Shown here piece by piece: positions 43,744-53,994 of a stretch of DNA of 64,000 nucleotides (position 1 is the first letter of the stretch; every line of letters starts with the position of its first letter). The translations under genes were made by a program, and so were the position numbers. Source of the DNA: Pseudomonas sp. AB6 (GTDB taxonomy: Bacteria; Pseudomonadota; Gammaproteobacteria; Pseudomonadales; Pseudomonadaceae); the NCBI RefSeq assembly GCF_034314105.1, contig NZ_JAVIWJ010000001.1, forward strand, positions 3,101,501-3,165,500, in the 5' to 3' direction. Below the pieces are notes generated by a model. That model was not told where the DNA came from. It did no database searches and saw nothing but the letters and a program-made list of their open reading frames with translations.

Positions 43744-45795
43744 TTGAAGCTGGAACTTAAAAACAGCCTGTCGGTGAAGTTGCTGCGGGTAGTATTGCTT
43801 TCGGCGCTGATAGTAGGTGTGGTATTGAGTTGTGCGCAGATCGTCTTCGATGCCTATAAGACTCGCCAAGCCGTCGCTCACGATGCGGAGCGTATCCTCG
43901 GCATGTTCCGCGATCCTTCGACGCAGGCGGTCTACAGCCTGGACCGCGAAATGGGCATGCAAGTCATTGAGGGCCTGTTTCAAGACAGTGCCGTGCGCAA
44001 AGCGTCTATCGGCCACCCCAATGAAACGATGCTTGCGGAAAAATCCCGTGATTTGCAACAAACCTCCACCCGTTGGCTGACCGACTTGATTCTCGGTCAA
44101 GAGCGCAGCTTCACCACCCAACTGGTAGGTCGCGGTCCTTACAGCGAGTACTACGGCGACCTACGCATCACCCTTGATACCGCGACCTATGGCGAGAGCT
44201 TTATTGTCAGCTCGGTGATCATCTTCATTTCTGGCGTCTTACGCGCCTTGGCGATGGGCTTGGTGCTGTATCTGGTCTACCACTGGCTGTTGACCAAACC
44301 GCTGTCAAAAATCATCGAACACCTGACGAACATCAATCCAGATCGGCCCAGCGAGCATCTATTACCTCTGCTTAAAGGCCACGAAAAAAACGAACTGGGC
44401 ATTTGGGTCAATACCGCAAACCAACTTCTGGCATCCATCGAGCGCAACACCCATCTGCGTCACGAAGCCGAAAACAGCCTATTACGCATGGCGCATTACG
44501 ACTTTCTCACCGGCCTGCCCAACCGCCAGCAATTCCAACAGCAGCTGGATAAGATCCTTGTCGACGCCGGCCGCTTGCAACGACGCGTGGCTGTATTGTG
44601 TGTCGGCCTGGATGACTTTAAAGGCATTAATGAACAGTTCAGCTACCAGACCGGCGATCAACTATTGCTGGCTCTGGCAGACCGTTTACGCGGCCACAGC
44701 GGACGCCTAGGTGCTTTGGCGCGCTTGGGCGGCGATCAGTTTGCGCTGGTGCAGGCCGATATCGAGCAGCCCTATGAGGCCGCCGAGTTGGCGCAGAACA
44801 TTCTCGACGACCTTGAAGCGCCCTTTGCCTTGGATTTGCAGGAAATTCGCCTGCGCGCCACGATTGGTATCACGTTGTTCCCGGAAGATGGCGATAGCAC
44901 TGAAAAACTGTTGCAGAAAGCCGAGCAGACGATGACTCTGGCCAAATCTCGTTCGCGCAACCGTTATCAGTTCTATATCGCCAGCGTTGACAGCGAAATG
45001 CGTCGCCGCCGTGAACTTGAAAAAGACTTGCGCGATGCCCTGTCACGCAACCAGTTGTACTTGGTGTATCAACCGCAGATCAGCTATCGCGACAACCGTG
45101 TGGTCGGCGTTGAAGCGCTTTTGCGCTGGCAACACCCGGAACACGGTCTGGTACCGCCGGACCTATTCATCCCCTTGGCCGAGCAAAACGGTACGATCAT
45201 CGCGATAGGTGAATGGGTGCTTGATCAAGCCTGTCGACAATTGCGCGAATGGCATGACCAGGGTTTCAGCGACTTGCGCATGGCCGTCAACCTATCCACC
45301 GTGCAACTGCACCACGCCGAGCTGCCAAGGGTGGTCAATAACCTACTGCAGATCTACCGGCTACCGCCCCGCAGCCTGGAATTGGAAGTTACCGAAACCG
45401 GCCTTATGGAAGACATCAGCACCGCTGCTCAGCATTTGCTGAGTTTACGTCGCTCCGGTGCGCTGATCGCCATCGATGATTTTGGCACCGGTTATTCTTC
45501 CCTCAGTTACCTCAAAAGTTTGCCGCTGGACAAAATCAAGATCGACAAGAGCTTCGTACAAGACCTGATCGACGACGACGACGATGCGACCATTGTTCGC
45601 GCCATCATCCAGTTAGGCAAAAGCCTGGGTATGCAGGTGATCGCTGAAGGCGTGGAAACCTCGGAGCAGGAGGCTTACATCATTTCTGAAGGTTGTCACG
45701 AAGGTCAGGGCTACCTCTACAGCAAACCGCTGCCAGCCCGCGAATTGCTGGTTTATCTCAAGCAGGCGCAGCGCCTCCACGAAGCGTCGATATAA
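43744..45795 (+). CDS. bifA: Cyclic di-GMP phosphodiesterase BifA
   Basis: Membrane phosphodiesterase that degrades c-di-GMP, restraining biofilm formation and allowing swarming. Two membrane helices (about residues 13-35 and 154-182) frame a periplasmic domain. HAMP-like and GGDEF domains follow, the latter degenerate (GGDQF, about 329-333), then a complete EAL domain (VEALLRW with Glu457, DDFGTGYSSLSYL, KIDKSFV, EGVET). I place the start at TTG 43744 (KLELKNSLSVKLLRV), where homologues begin and AAGGA lies eight bases before; the frame stays open to another TTG at 43657. Length 683 matches P. aeruginosa BifA (about 687). Confidence 0.9.
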   Translation: MKLELKNSLSVKLLRVVLLSALIVGVVLSCAQIVFDAYKTRQAVAHDAERILGMFRDPSTQAVYSLDREMGMQVIEGLFQDSAVRKASIGHPNETMLAEKSRDLQQTSTRWLTDLILGQERSFTTQLVGRGPYSEYYGDLRITLDTATYGESFIVSSVIIFISGVLRALAMGLVLYLVYHWLLTKPLSKIIEHLTNINPDRPSEHLLPLLKGHEKNELGIWVNTANQLLASIERNTHLRHEAENSLLRMAHYDFLTGLPNRQQFQQQLDKILVDAGRLQRRVAVLCVGLDDFKGINEQFSYQTGDQLLLALADRLRGHSGRLGALARLGGDQFALVQADIEQPYEAAELAQNILDDLEAPFALDLQEIRLRATIGITLFPEDGDSTEKLLQKAEQTMTLAKSRSRNRYQFYIASVDSEMRRRRELEKDLRDALSRNQLYLVYQPQISYRDNRVVGVEALLRWQHPEHGLVPPDLFIPLAEQNGTIIAIGEWVLDQACRQLREWHDQGFSDLRMAVNLSTVQLHHAELPRVVNNLLQIYRLPPRSLELEVTETGLMEDISTAAQHLLSLRRSGALIAIDDFGTGYSSLSYLKSLPLDKIKIDKSFVQDLIDDDDDATIVRAIIQLGKSLGMQVIAEGVETSEQEAYIISEGCHEGQGYLYSKPLPARELLVYLKQAQRLHEASI

Positions 45796-45809
45796 AACAA
45801 ACGCCCTAA

Positions 45810-45839
45810 TAACTGCCAGCAACCGCTCGCTGGCGGTTA
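45810..45839 (+). terminator. Hairpin downstream of bifA
   Basis: TAACTGCCAGC pairs with GCTGGCGGTTA (eleven pairs, one G-U) across an eight-base loop, 15 bases after the stop. It lacks a T-run, so termination strength is uncertain. Confidence 0.5.
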
Positions 45840-45967
45840 CATTGTGAAATGACATGTAACCAATTTTTGCCCTCTTTCCTCTTACGCCAACTGACAATCT
45901 TTCGCATCATGACGCAGCTTTTCTAAGTGCTAACGCGTTCTATTCTCTTCCGATGCAGGATCCCGTC

Positions 45968-47302
45968 ATGATTCGTATGCCCCTGGCAACAGCTAGTCTG
46001 CTGGCCATCGCTGTCTCTCTCGCTGGCTGTGGTGAAAGCAACGACAAAGTTGCCGCTGCAAAAGCGTCTTCTCCGGTTCCCGCTAATGCTAGATCAGCCA
46101 CTGCCGTTCAACTCGACGACGCGGCTGCCAAGGCGGTGGTCGCTAACTACACGAACATGATTTTTGCAGTATTTAGCGATGCCGAATCAACTGCCAAACA
46201 CCTGCGCAAGTCAGTCGACCACTTCTTGGCCAAGCCCAACGATAAAACCCTAAAAGCTGCCCGAGCAGCCTGGGTCGCTGCACGCGTGCCCTACATGCAA
46301 GCTGAAGTGTTCCGCTTCGGCAATACCGTCATCGACGACTGGGAAGGCCAAGTTAACGCCTGGCCTCTGGACGAAGGCCTGATCGATTACGTCACCGCCG
46401 ATTACCAGCACGCATTGGGCAACCCAGGCGCGACCGCCAACATCATCGCCAATCCACAGATTCAGGTCGGCGAAGACACCATCGACGTCAAAGAGATCAG
46501 CGCTGAGAAACTCGCCAGGTTCAATGAGCTGGGCGGTTCCGAAGCAAACGTGGCAACGGGGTATCACGCCATCGAGTTTTTGCTATGGGGGCAGGACCTG
46601 CACGGCACCGATGCAGGCGCCGGCGAACGCCCTGCTACCGATTACATTGAGGGCCCTGGCGCTACCGGGGGCAATAACGGCCGTCGTCGCGAATACCTCA
46701 AAGCGGTGACTGATCTACTCGTTACCGACCTTGAGACCATGGTCAACAACTGGAAACCTGACGTCGCCGATAACTACCGCGCCAGGCTCGAGGCTGAGTC
46801 AGGCAAAAACGGCTTGCGCAGAATGCTGTTTGGCATGGGTAGCCTATCGCTAGGCGAACTCGCCGGTGAACGCATGAAAGTTGCATTGGAAGCAAACTCA
46901 AGCGAAGACGAGCACGACTGTTTCAGCGACAACACTCACCACTCCCACTTCTACAACGGCGTGGGTATTCGCAATGTTTACCTGGGGGAATACATCCGGG
47001 TGGACGGCCAAAAAATCAGCGGCCCGAGCTTATCTTCATTGGTTGCCAAGATCGACGACACGTTAGATGCAACGCTGAGGTCCGACTTGGACGGCACACA
47101 GGCGAAGCTGCAAGTGATTGTTGACCGGGCCAATAACGGCCAACACTTCGATCAGTTGATCGCGCCTGGCAACACTGAAGGTAATCAAGTAGTGCGCGAC
47201 GCCATCGCTTCGCTGGTCACCCAGACCGGCGCGATTGAACACGCCGCGAGCCGGCTGGGCATTACTGACTTGAACCCGGAGAACGCTGAGCATTCGTTTT
47301 AA
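45968..47302 (+). CDS. Imelysin-family periplasmic lipoprotein (IcmP-like)
   Basis: A 444-residue lipoprotein of the imelysin family, linked to iron uptake; the P. aeruginosa relative is the insulin-cleaving protein IcmP (PA4370). The signal MIRMPLATASLLAIAVSLAGC ends with a lipidated Cys. The conserved GxHxxE motif is in ATGYHAIEFLLWG, and DNTHHSHFYNG supplies more histidines. The frame opens five codons upstream, but I prefer ATG 45968. It is 47 bases before a di-heme oxidoreductase gene, and normally a second imelysin gene would follow that; here it is decayed. Confidence 0.88.
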   Translation: MIRMPLATASLLAIAVSLAGCGESNDKVAAAKASSPVPANARSATAVQLDDAAAKAVVANYTNMIFAVFSDAESTAKHLRKSVDHFLAKPNDKTLKAARAAWVAARVPYMQAEVFRFGNTVIDDWEGQVNAWPLDEGLIDYVTADYQHALGNPGATANIIANPQIQVGEDTIDVKEISAEKLARFNELGGSEANVATGYHAIEFLLWGQDLHGTDAGAGERPATDYIEGPGATGGNNGRRREYLKAVTDLLVTDLETMVNNWKPDVADNYRARLEAESGKNGLRRMLFGMGSLSLGELAGERMKVALEANSSEDEHDCFSDNTHHSHFYNGVGIRNVYLGEYIRVDGQKISGPSLSSLVAKIDDTLDATLRSDLDGTQAKLQVIVDRANNGQHFDQLIAPGNTEGNQVVRDAIASLVTQTGAIEHAASRLGITDLNPENAEHSF

Positions 47303-47349
47303 TTAATTCGTCCACCACCCGCCCCAATATCAGCTCTAACAGGATATTT

Positions 47350-48762
47350 ATGTTTTCGTTTCGCCCTTTTCTGCCCTCCACTCTGGCCATTCTGTTGAGC
47401 GCCTGTGACGACGCTCCGCGCTTCACCCACGCAGAACCGGGGGAGGCGTTGTCCGGCGGAAGCGCCACGGTTAAGAAGACGGATCGAAACGCTTTTTCTA
47501 TGCCGTCCGCCAACCTCTCACCGCTTCGGCGCCTGGATTTCAGCGTCGGTAACAGTTTCTTTCGTAACCCTTGGGTCATTGCACCGTCGACCACCGCTGC
47601 CCGCGATGGATTGGGGCCGCTGTTCAACACCAACGCCTGCCAGAATTGTCACATTAAGGACGGTCGCGGCCATCCTCCAGCAGCGGGGGCGGTCAATGCA
47701 GTGTCGATGTTAGTACGCCTGTCGATCCCCTATGACCCTGCGTTTGCAGCGCTTATCGAACGTACCGGCGTGTTACCCGAACCTGTTTATGGAGCTCAGC
47801 TGCAAGACATGGCCATCCCCGGCATTGTCGCTGAAGGTAAAGTTCGGGTTGAATACGAAGTGTTGCCTGTAACATTTTTCGACGGCACTCAGGTCTCATT
47901 GCGTAAGCCGACGCTGCAGGTCACTGACCTGGGCTATGGACCAATGCATCCGCAGACGCAATTCTCAGCACGCATCGCGCCACCTATGATTGGGCTGGGT
48001 CTGCTGGAAGCCATCCCTGAGGAGGCGATTTTGGCGCAGGCCGATGCGCAAGCTGCCGACGGAAACGGCATCGCCGGACGCCCCAATTGGGTGTGGGATG
48101 ACGTAAAACAGGACATCGTCCTAGGACGCTTTGGCTGGAAAGCGGGACAACCGAGCCTTGATCAGCAAAACGCCCATGCCTTCTCTGGCGACATGGGCCT
48201 GACCACAAGCCGTAAACCCGCCGACGACTGCACTCTCGCACAAACCGACTGCCGCCAGGCAGCCCATGGCGGCAGACCAGAGGTCAGCGACAACATCCAG
48301 CGGCTGGTTCTATTTTACAGTCGCAACCTCGGCGTTCCGGCTCGACGAGACGTGAACAGCCCATTGGTAACGGCTGGCAAAAACCTGTTTTATCAAGCTG
48401 GCTGTCAGCACTGCCATACCCCTCAATTCACCACCGGTGCAAGAGCCGCAGAACCTGAGCTGGCCAATCAAGTCATTCGCCCCTACAGCGATTTGCTATT
48501 GCATGACATGGGCGAGGGATTGGCCGACCACCGCAGTGAATTTCAGGCCTCGGGGCGGGACTGGCGTACCCCGCCGCTATGGGGCATCGGCCTGACCGAA
48601 ACAGTCAGTGGCCATACGCAGTTTCTACACGACGGCCGCGCTCGAAACCTGCTTGAGGCGGTGCTGTGGCACGGCGGCGAAGCACAGGCCGCACAACAAC
48701 TCGTACTCGGATTCGATGCAACTCAGCGTGCCGCATTGCTGGCCTTTTTGAACTCGCTTTGA
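47350..48762 (+). CDS. Di-heme c-type oxidoreductase (DUF1111 / DHOR family)
   Basis: A 470-residue periplasmic lipoprotein-like cytochrome. An N-terminal signal with SACDD (Cys near residue 18) is followed by two heme c sites, CQNCH (about residue 97) and CQHCH (about residue 357), typical of the DHOR family. In iron-regulated imelysin loci this protein is thought to help redox handling of iron; that role is by association. It lies between the intact imelysin gene and the remnant that begins 36 bases after its stop. Confidence 0.88.
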   Translation: MFSFRPFLPSTLAILLSACDDAPRFTHAEPGEALSGGSATVKKTDRNAFSMPSANLSPLRRLDFSVGNSFFRNPWVIAPSTTAARDGLGPLFNTNACQNCHIKDGRGHPPAAGAVNAVSMLVRLSIPYDPAFAALIERTGVLPEPVYGAQLQDMAIPGIVAEGKVRVEYEVLPVTFFDGTQVSLRKPTLQVTDLGYGPMHPQTQFSARIAPPMIGLGLLEAIPEEAILAQADAQAADGNGIAGRPNWVWDDVKQDIVLGRFGWKAGQPSLDQQNAHAFSGDMGLTTSRKPADDCTLAQTDCRQAAHGGRPEVSDNIQRLVLFYSRNLGVPARRDVNSPLVTAGKNLFYQAGCQHCHTPQFTTGARAAEPELANQVIRPYSDLLLHDMGEGLADHRSEFQASGRDWRTPPLWGIGLTETVSGHTQFLHDGRARNLLEAVLWHGGEAQAAQQLVLGFDATQRAALLAFLNSL

Positions 48763-48797
48763 TGTCGCACTCAGACTGACAAATACAGGAGCCGGAC

Positions 48798-49145
48798 ATG
48801 TTCCGACCCAGAGCATTACTCACCGCCCTCACCGCCCTAAAGCCCGTTATTGCTTCTACTGAAAGCCATCGCAGCGCGACAAAAAAACCTCGCCGACAGT
48901 ACCGATGGCATGCTCGCGCAGCTAAGCACCTTTCCCAAGCAACGCTACTCAGATGCTCATGAAACCATCGCCGAGCTGCTGAGCGTGCAGGTCACAGAGA
49001 CAACAGCGACGGCCAGCACTTTGCTGTGGTTTACCGTCTGGACGGTAAACCCATATTGGCCACCCCAGTCGGTCAACGCTGTTGTGCCTTGGCGCCGGAA
49101 GACGAGATTCAACGCGCCCTATTGGGTCATACCGTACATGAATAA
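48798..49145 (+). pseudogene. Collapsed remnant of a second imelysin gene and a DUF1513 gene
   Basis: A good RBS (AGGAG) and ATG start a lipoprotein-like MFRPRALLTALTAL, but the frame breaks off after that. From 48850 a different frame gives KAIAARQKNLADSTDGMLAQ and TIAELLSVQVT, resembling the end of imelysins. From about 48996 a third frame gives RDNSDGQHFAVVYRLDGKPI and LATPVGQRC, resembling DUF1513 proteins, and stops at 49143-49145. In other pseudomonads an intact second imelysin and a DUF1513 gene follow the DHOR gene. I read this as two genes fused by internal deletions. Confidence 0.7.
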
Positions 49146-49328
49146 CAACAAATCATGATTCGGCTTAGTCAACTGCTCGACCTTGGCTATGCGCGGTATG
49201 GGGCAATGCCCCATACCTGCCTCTGAAGTTAATATCCTCGGACCAGGTTGTTCCCACACTGTGAGCGCAAGCGCCGCAACCCCAAGCGCTCCAACCAAAA
49301 ACAAACCTCGGGTAATTTCGAGTTTCAT
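49119..49328 (-). CDS. Small membrane-anchored hypothetical protein
   Basis: A 69-residue protein with one N-terminal hydrophobic helix (GLFLVGALGVAALALTVW, about residues 8-25) and a short exported tail with CPIPRIAKVEQL. It looks like a small conserved Pseudomonas protein of unknown function. Its last codons overlap the decayed imelysin/DUF1513 remnant on the other strand, so its C-terminus may have been altered by the same event. A strong inverted repeat lies within it. Confidence 0.55.
   Translation of the reverse strand: MKLEITRGLFLVGALGVAALALTVWEQPGPRILTSEAGMGHCPIPRIAKVEQLTKPNHDLLLFMYGMTQ
49195..49217. repeat. Perfect 11-base inverted repeat
   Basis: GGTATGGGGCA and TGCCCCATACC are exact reverse complements separated by one base, inside the coding sequence of the small membrane-anchored protein. 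Confidence 0.85.
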
Positions 49329-49636
49329 AACTTAAACCTTTGATAGCGCTGCCAAACACATTCCCGTAAAAATAGACCAGTTCCAGTCACTCTGTTTCGT
49401 TGAACGACGAATGGCGGGGCACTCTAACGTCGTGAGGAGCGCACTATGAACAGTTCGGCGACTTAAGAAGACGGCGCAAACGTGCAATTCGCGCACGGCG
49501 TCGTAGAGAGAGGGTTATTGCGCAAATCTGACACCGTCAAAAATAAAAGGTTCGAAGTTAAAATCAGTCGGGCATTGAGAGAGCGCAAAAATCGGTGAAC
49601 GGCCAGACTGTTAAAAGCCACTCAACGGCCATTTTG
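49329..49636. other. Intergenic region, no gene established
   Basis: About 308 bases. A strong RBS (GAGGAG) precedes an ATG at 49446 whose frame stops after MNSSAT. In a neighbouring phase the following DNA encodes an arginine-rich string (RRRKRAIRARRRRERV), so a tiny frameshifted gene is possible. No terminator for colS is obvious. Confidence 0.4.
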
Positions 49637-50914
49637 TTAGGTGGATGATTCAGCTAATACCACATGGAACCGGCAGCCATTGGGCGCCATAGTGCTGAGG
49701 CTTACGCTCCAGCCTTCGTTCTCGCAGATCCGCTGGACCAGTGATAGCCCAAGTCCTAAACCTTCGCCACGCTGCTCATTACCACGCACAAACGGTTGAA
49801 ACATAGCCTCGCGTTTTTCTTCGGGAATACCGACACCGCTGTCTTCAACCACAAACCCATTGGTTTCCAGGCTCAAACGGATAAACCCGTGGTCAGTGTA
49901 ATGCAGGGCATTGCGTAGCAAGTTACCCATCACCGCCAACAGAAAAGTCGTGCTGTAAGTGGCTTGAGAGGGATTACCGGGTTCGAACTCCAGAGCCAAA
50001 CCTTTACGTTCGATGGGATCGCGCCACAGCGTGATGAGCTGATCAGCCACAGCGGCCAGAGAAATTTTCGACGCCCCAGCTTCTTCGCGCTGAGTGCGAG
50101 CCAGCATAAGGAAGGTTTGTACCAAATCGCGCATTTCTTCACAGGCGCGGGCGATTCGTTGCACTTGAGTTCGGGCTCGAAGATCGAGGTTAGGGTTTTC
50201 TAACAACAACTCACAGGAACTGGCAAGCACCATCAACGGCGTGCGCAGCTCATGACTCACGTCGCTGGTGAACAGGCGCTCGCGGGTCAGCGCCTGACGC
50301 AAGCGACCCAGGGTAGCGTCAAAAGCCGTTGCAAGTTCCCCCACTTCATCTGCGGCGTAGTCTGGCGCCAATGGTGGCGCCAGCCCCAGCAACTGGTCGC
50401 GATGACGAACCTGTCGGGCCAAACGCACAACCGGTGCCATTACCCGACGGGCCAATATCCAGCCCAGGAATACAGCCAACGCCAGGGCCAGGACAAACCC
50501 CACCAGCACGACGGCAAACAACACCCGCTCACGCTCTTCAAAATCGCTTTGATCCTGCAAAAGCACGTAACGTCGGCCGTCGACGATTTCGACCATCGCG
50601 TGATAGGACAAGGTTTCACGGAAGACCTCATGAAACCCCGCAGCCAGATGCCGCAAATCCTTGGGCAGTGCAAAGTCACCACGGCCATTGCTGTAATAAA
50701 ACAATTGATCCGATTCGGGGCGATGAACCCAGTCGCTGACGCTGTCCATCATGAGCAGACGGTTAAGATCCCCGCCTAGCCCCGAGGAAATTAATTTCTC
50801 TTCTACCAGGTGAACCGTTGCAACAATACCTAGTGCGAAAGACCCTGCCACCAATGCACTCATCAACGCAAAAGCGATGATGATCCGCTGGGCAAGGCTT
50901 TGCTTAAACTCCAT
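49637..50914 (-). CDS. colS: Sensor histidine kinase ColS
   Basis: Membrane sensor of the ColRS system, which in P. putida responds to excess zinc, iron and related metals and maintains membrane integrity. The 425-residue protein has two membrane helices (about 11-35 and 130-150), a short periplasmic domain with the metal-binding ExxE motif (FEERE), a HAMP region, HisKA with SHELRTPLMV, and an ATPase domain (NLLRNALHYTD, EGLGLGLSLVQRIC). Starting at the second of two tandem ATGs puts the ExxE at 126-129 and other candidate ligands at Glu96 and His105, numbering I recall for P. putida ColS. It overlaps colR by 11 bases. Confidence 0.9.
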   Translation of the reverse strand: MEFKQSLAQRIIIAFALMSALVAGSFALGIVATVHLVEEKLISSGLGGDLNRLLMMDSVSDWVHRPESDQLFYYSNGRGDFALPKDLRHLAAGFHEVFRETLSYHAMVEIVDGRRYVLLQDQSDFEERERVLFAVVLVGFVLALALAVFLGWILARRVMAPVVRLARQVRHRDQLLGLAPPLAPDYAADEVGELATAFDATLGRLRQALTRERLFTSDVSHELRTPLMVLASSCELLLENPNLDLRARTQVQRIARACEEMRDLVQTFLMLARTQREEAGASKISLAAVADQLITLWRDPIERKGLALEFEPGNPSQATYSTTFLLAVMGNLLRNALHYTDHGFIRLSLETNGFVVEDSGVGIPEEKREAMFQPFVRGNEQRGEGLGLGLSLVQRICENEGWSVSLSTMAPNGCRFHVVLAESST

Positions 50915-51587
50915 CACGACCCTCGGCCAAGCGATAACCCACGCCGTGCACCGTTTGTAACAAAGGTTTGGCGAAAGGCTTGTCGATCACCTGGCGCAAC
51001 TGATGCACGTGACTTCGAAGGCTGTCGCTGTCAGGGCAATCGTCACCCCACAGCGCCTCTTCAAGAATTTCTCGGCGTAGTACATGCGGACTTTTTTGCA
51101 TTAATACCGCTAGCAGCTTGAGGCCTACCGGGTTGAGTTTGAGCAGACGCCCATCGCGGCTGACTTCAAGGGTATCGAGGTCATACTCTAGATCGGCCAC
51201 GGTTAATGTACGTCGACCGCCTCCTTGGGCACGACGTAATACCGCTTCGATACGAGCGGCGAGCTCAGACAAGGCAAAGGGTTTGAGCAAGTAATCGTCG
51301 GCGCCGGAGCGGAAGCCCTGCAGCCTGTCATCCAATTGGTCGCGAGCCGTTAGCATGATTACCGGTGTGTCGCGGCGCGCATCTTCGCGCAGACGCTTGC
51401 ACAGGGTGTAGCCATCAATGCCGGGCAGCATGATGTCGAGCACAATCAGGTCGTAATGTTCGGTGGCTGCCAAATGCAGACCGGAAAGACCATCTTGCGC
51501 GCAATCGACGGTGTATCCCTTCAAACCCAAGTAGTCAGCCAGGTTTGCCAGAATGTCGCGGTTGTCTTCAACCAGCAGGATTCGCAT
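50904..51587 (-). CDS. colR: Response regulator ColR
   Basis: OmpR-type DNA-binding response regulator paired with ColS. The 227-residue protein has a receiver domain (phosphorylated Asp in DLIVLDIMLPGIDGY, about residue 51; acidic pocket VEDNRD; Lys in DDYLLKPFALSEL) and a C-terminal winged helix (REILEEALWGDDCPDSDSLR, HQLRQVIDKPF). It appears almost identical to P. putida ColR from memory. It is the first gene of a leftward colRS pair; the kinase start lies within its last codons. Confidence 0.93.
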   Translation of the reverse strand: MRILLVEDNRDILANLADYLGLKGYTVDCAQDGLSGLHLAATEHYDLIVLDIMLPGIDGYTLCKRLREDARRDTPVIMLTARDQLDDRLQGFRSGADDYLLKPFALSELAARIEAVLRRAQGGGRRTLTVADLEYDLDTLEVSRDGRLLKLNPVGLKLLAVLMQKSPHVLRREILEEALWGDDCPDSDSLRSHVHQLRQVIDKPFAKPLLQTVHGVGYRLAEGRDGV

Positions 51588-51696
51588 GAGGGTCTCCGTA
51601 TGCAGTTATGGCCTTTGAAGCTGGCGCAGCTTAAGGCGTCGTGACGCGTTCGACCAGCCTTAACGGTTGAATTGAGCTTATGCTCATCCCAAACAT

Positions 51697-51726
51697 AAAA
51701 AACCCCGCAAAAGCGAGGTTTTTTTG
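51697..51726 (-). terminator. Terminator of groESL
   Basis: On the minus strand, AACCTCGC pairs with GCGGGGTT around a TTTT loop and ends in a T-run, 26 bases beyond the groEL stop. A-rich flanks make it bidirectional, so it may also bound the colR side. Confidence 0.8.
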
Positions 51727-51751
51727 GGTCTAGCGTAGGGGTAAAGCTGGC

Positions 51752-53407
<1,656 letters not shown>

Positions 53408-53446
53408 TTAAATACTTTGAAGTAATGGGAAATTCGCGGGGAGGAC

Positions 53447-53740
53447 TCAGGCTTCGACGACTGCGAGAATTTCGTTCTCGCTCATCACCAGCAGGTCTTC
53501 GCCGTCTACTTTCACGGTGTTGCTGCCGGAGTACGGGCCGAACACCACCTTGTCACCCACTTTCACAGCCAGCGCACGCACTTCGCCGTTGTCCAGCACG
53601 CGGCCGGTACCTACAGCAAGGATCTCGCCACGGTTAGGCTTTTCAGCAGCCGAACCTGGCAAAACAATACCGCCAGCGGTTTTAGATTCTTCTTCGCTGC
53701 GACGGATTACGACGCGGTCATGCAGAGGACGAAGCTTCAT
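53447..53740 (-). CDS. groES: Co-chaperonin GroES
   Basis: The 10-kDa lid of the GroEL chamber, 97 residues. It starts [20 protein letters not shown] after AGGAGAGATCGACA, includes the mobile loop [16 protein letters not shown], and ends in [20 protein letters not shown]. First gene of the groESL operon, with a leader of about 140 bases that contains a palindrome and a heat-shock-like promoter. Confidence 0.97.
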   Translation of the reverse strand: MKLRPLHDRVVIRRSEEESKTAGGIVLPGSAAEKPNRGEILAVGTGRVLDNGEVRALAVKVGDKVVFGPYSGSNTVKVDGEDLLVMSENEILAVVEA

Positions 53741-53846
53741 TGTCGATCTCTCCTAATTATGGTTTAAACATCCCGGTGACGACACCGGTGAGGTGGAACA
53801 TCCGGCTCGGCCGGTCGCGATTCGACAAGCGAAACGCAGAATACGG

Positions 53847-53864
53847 TCTGATGAATTCATCAGA
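53847..53864. repeat. Perfect 18-base palindrome in the groESL leader
   Basis: TCTGATGAATTCATCAGA is fully self-complementary and lies about 107 bases before the groES start, 19 bases past the putative heat-shock -10 element, so it would fall in the early transcribed leader. It is unlike the CIRCE element. Confidence 0.85.
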
Positions 53865-53882
53865 AACCTTGCGGTGACCCAT

Positions 53883-53910
53883 ACATAAGGGCGAGCAAGT
53901 TGATTACAAG
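53883..53910 (-). promoter_or_regulatory. Putative sigma-32 promoter of groESL
   Basis: On the minus strand CTTGTAA (53910-53904) and CCCTTATGT (53891-53883), spaced by 12 bases, resemble the heat-shock consensus CTTGAAA and CCCCATNT. It sits about 145 bases before groES. Confidence 0.45.
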
Positions 53911-53994
53911 GCTTGAGGTGTATTTTTTTTGCTATCCGTAAGACGGCTATAACGAAGAAAACAGTTGAATAGTCCCAAACCGAACGTCGCGTGA

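Noticed and set aside
45796..45967. Fur box before the imelysin gene
   Set aside because: Iron regulation is expected, but no stretch matches the GATAATGATAATCATTATC consensus well enough to call by eye.
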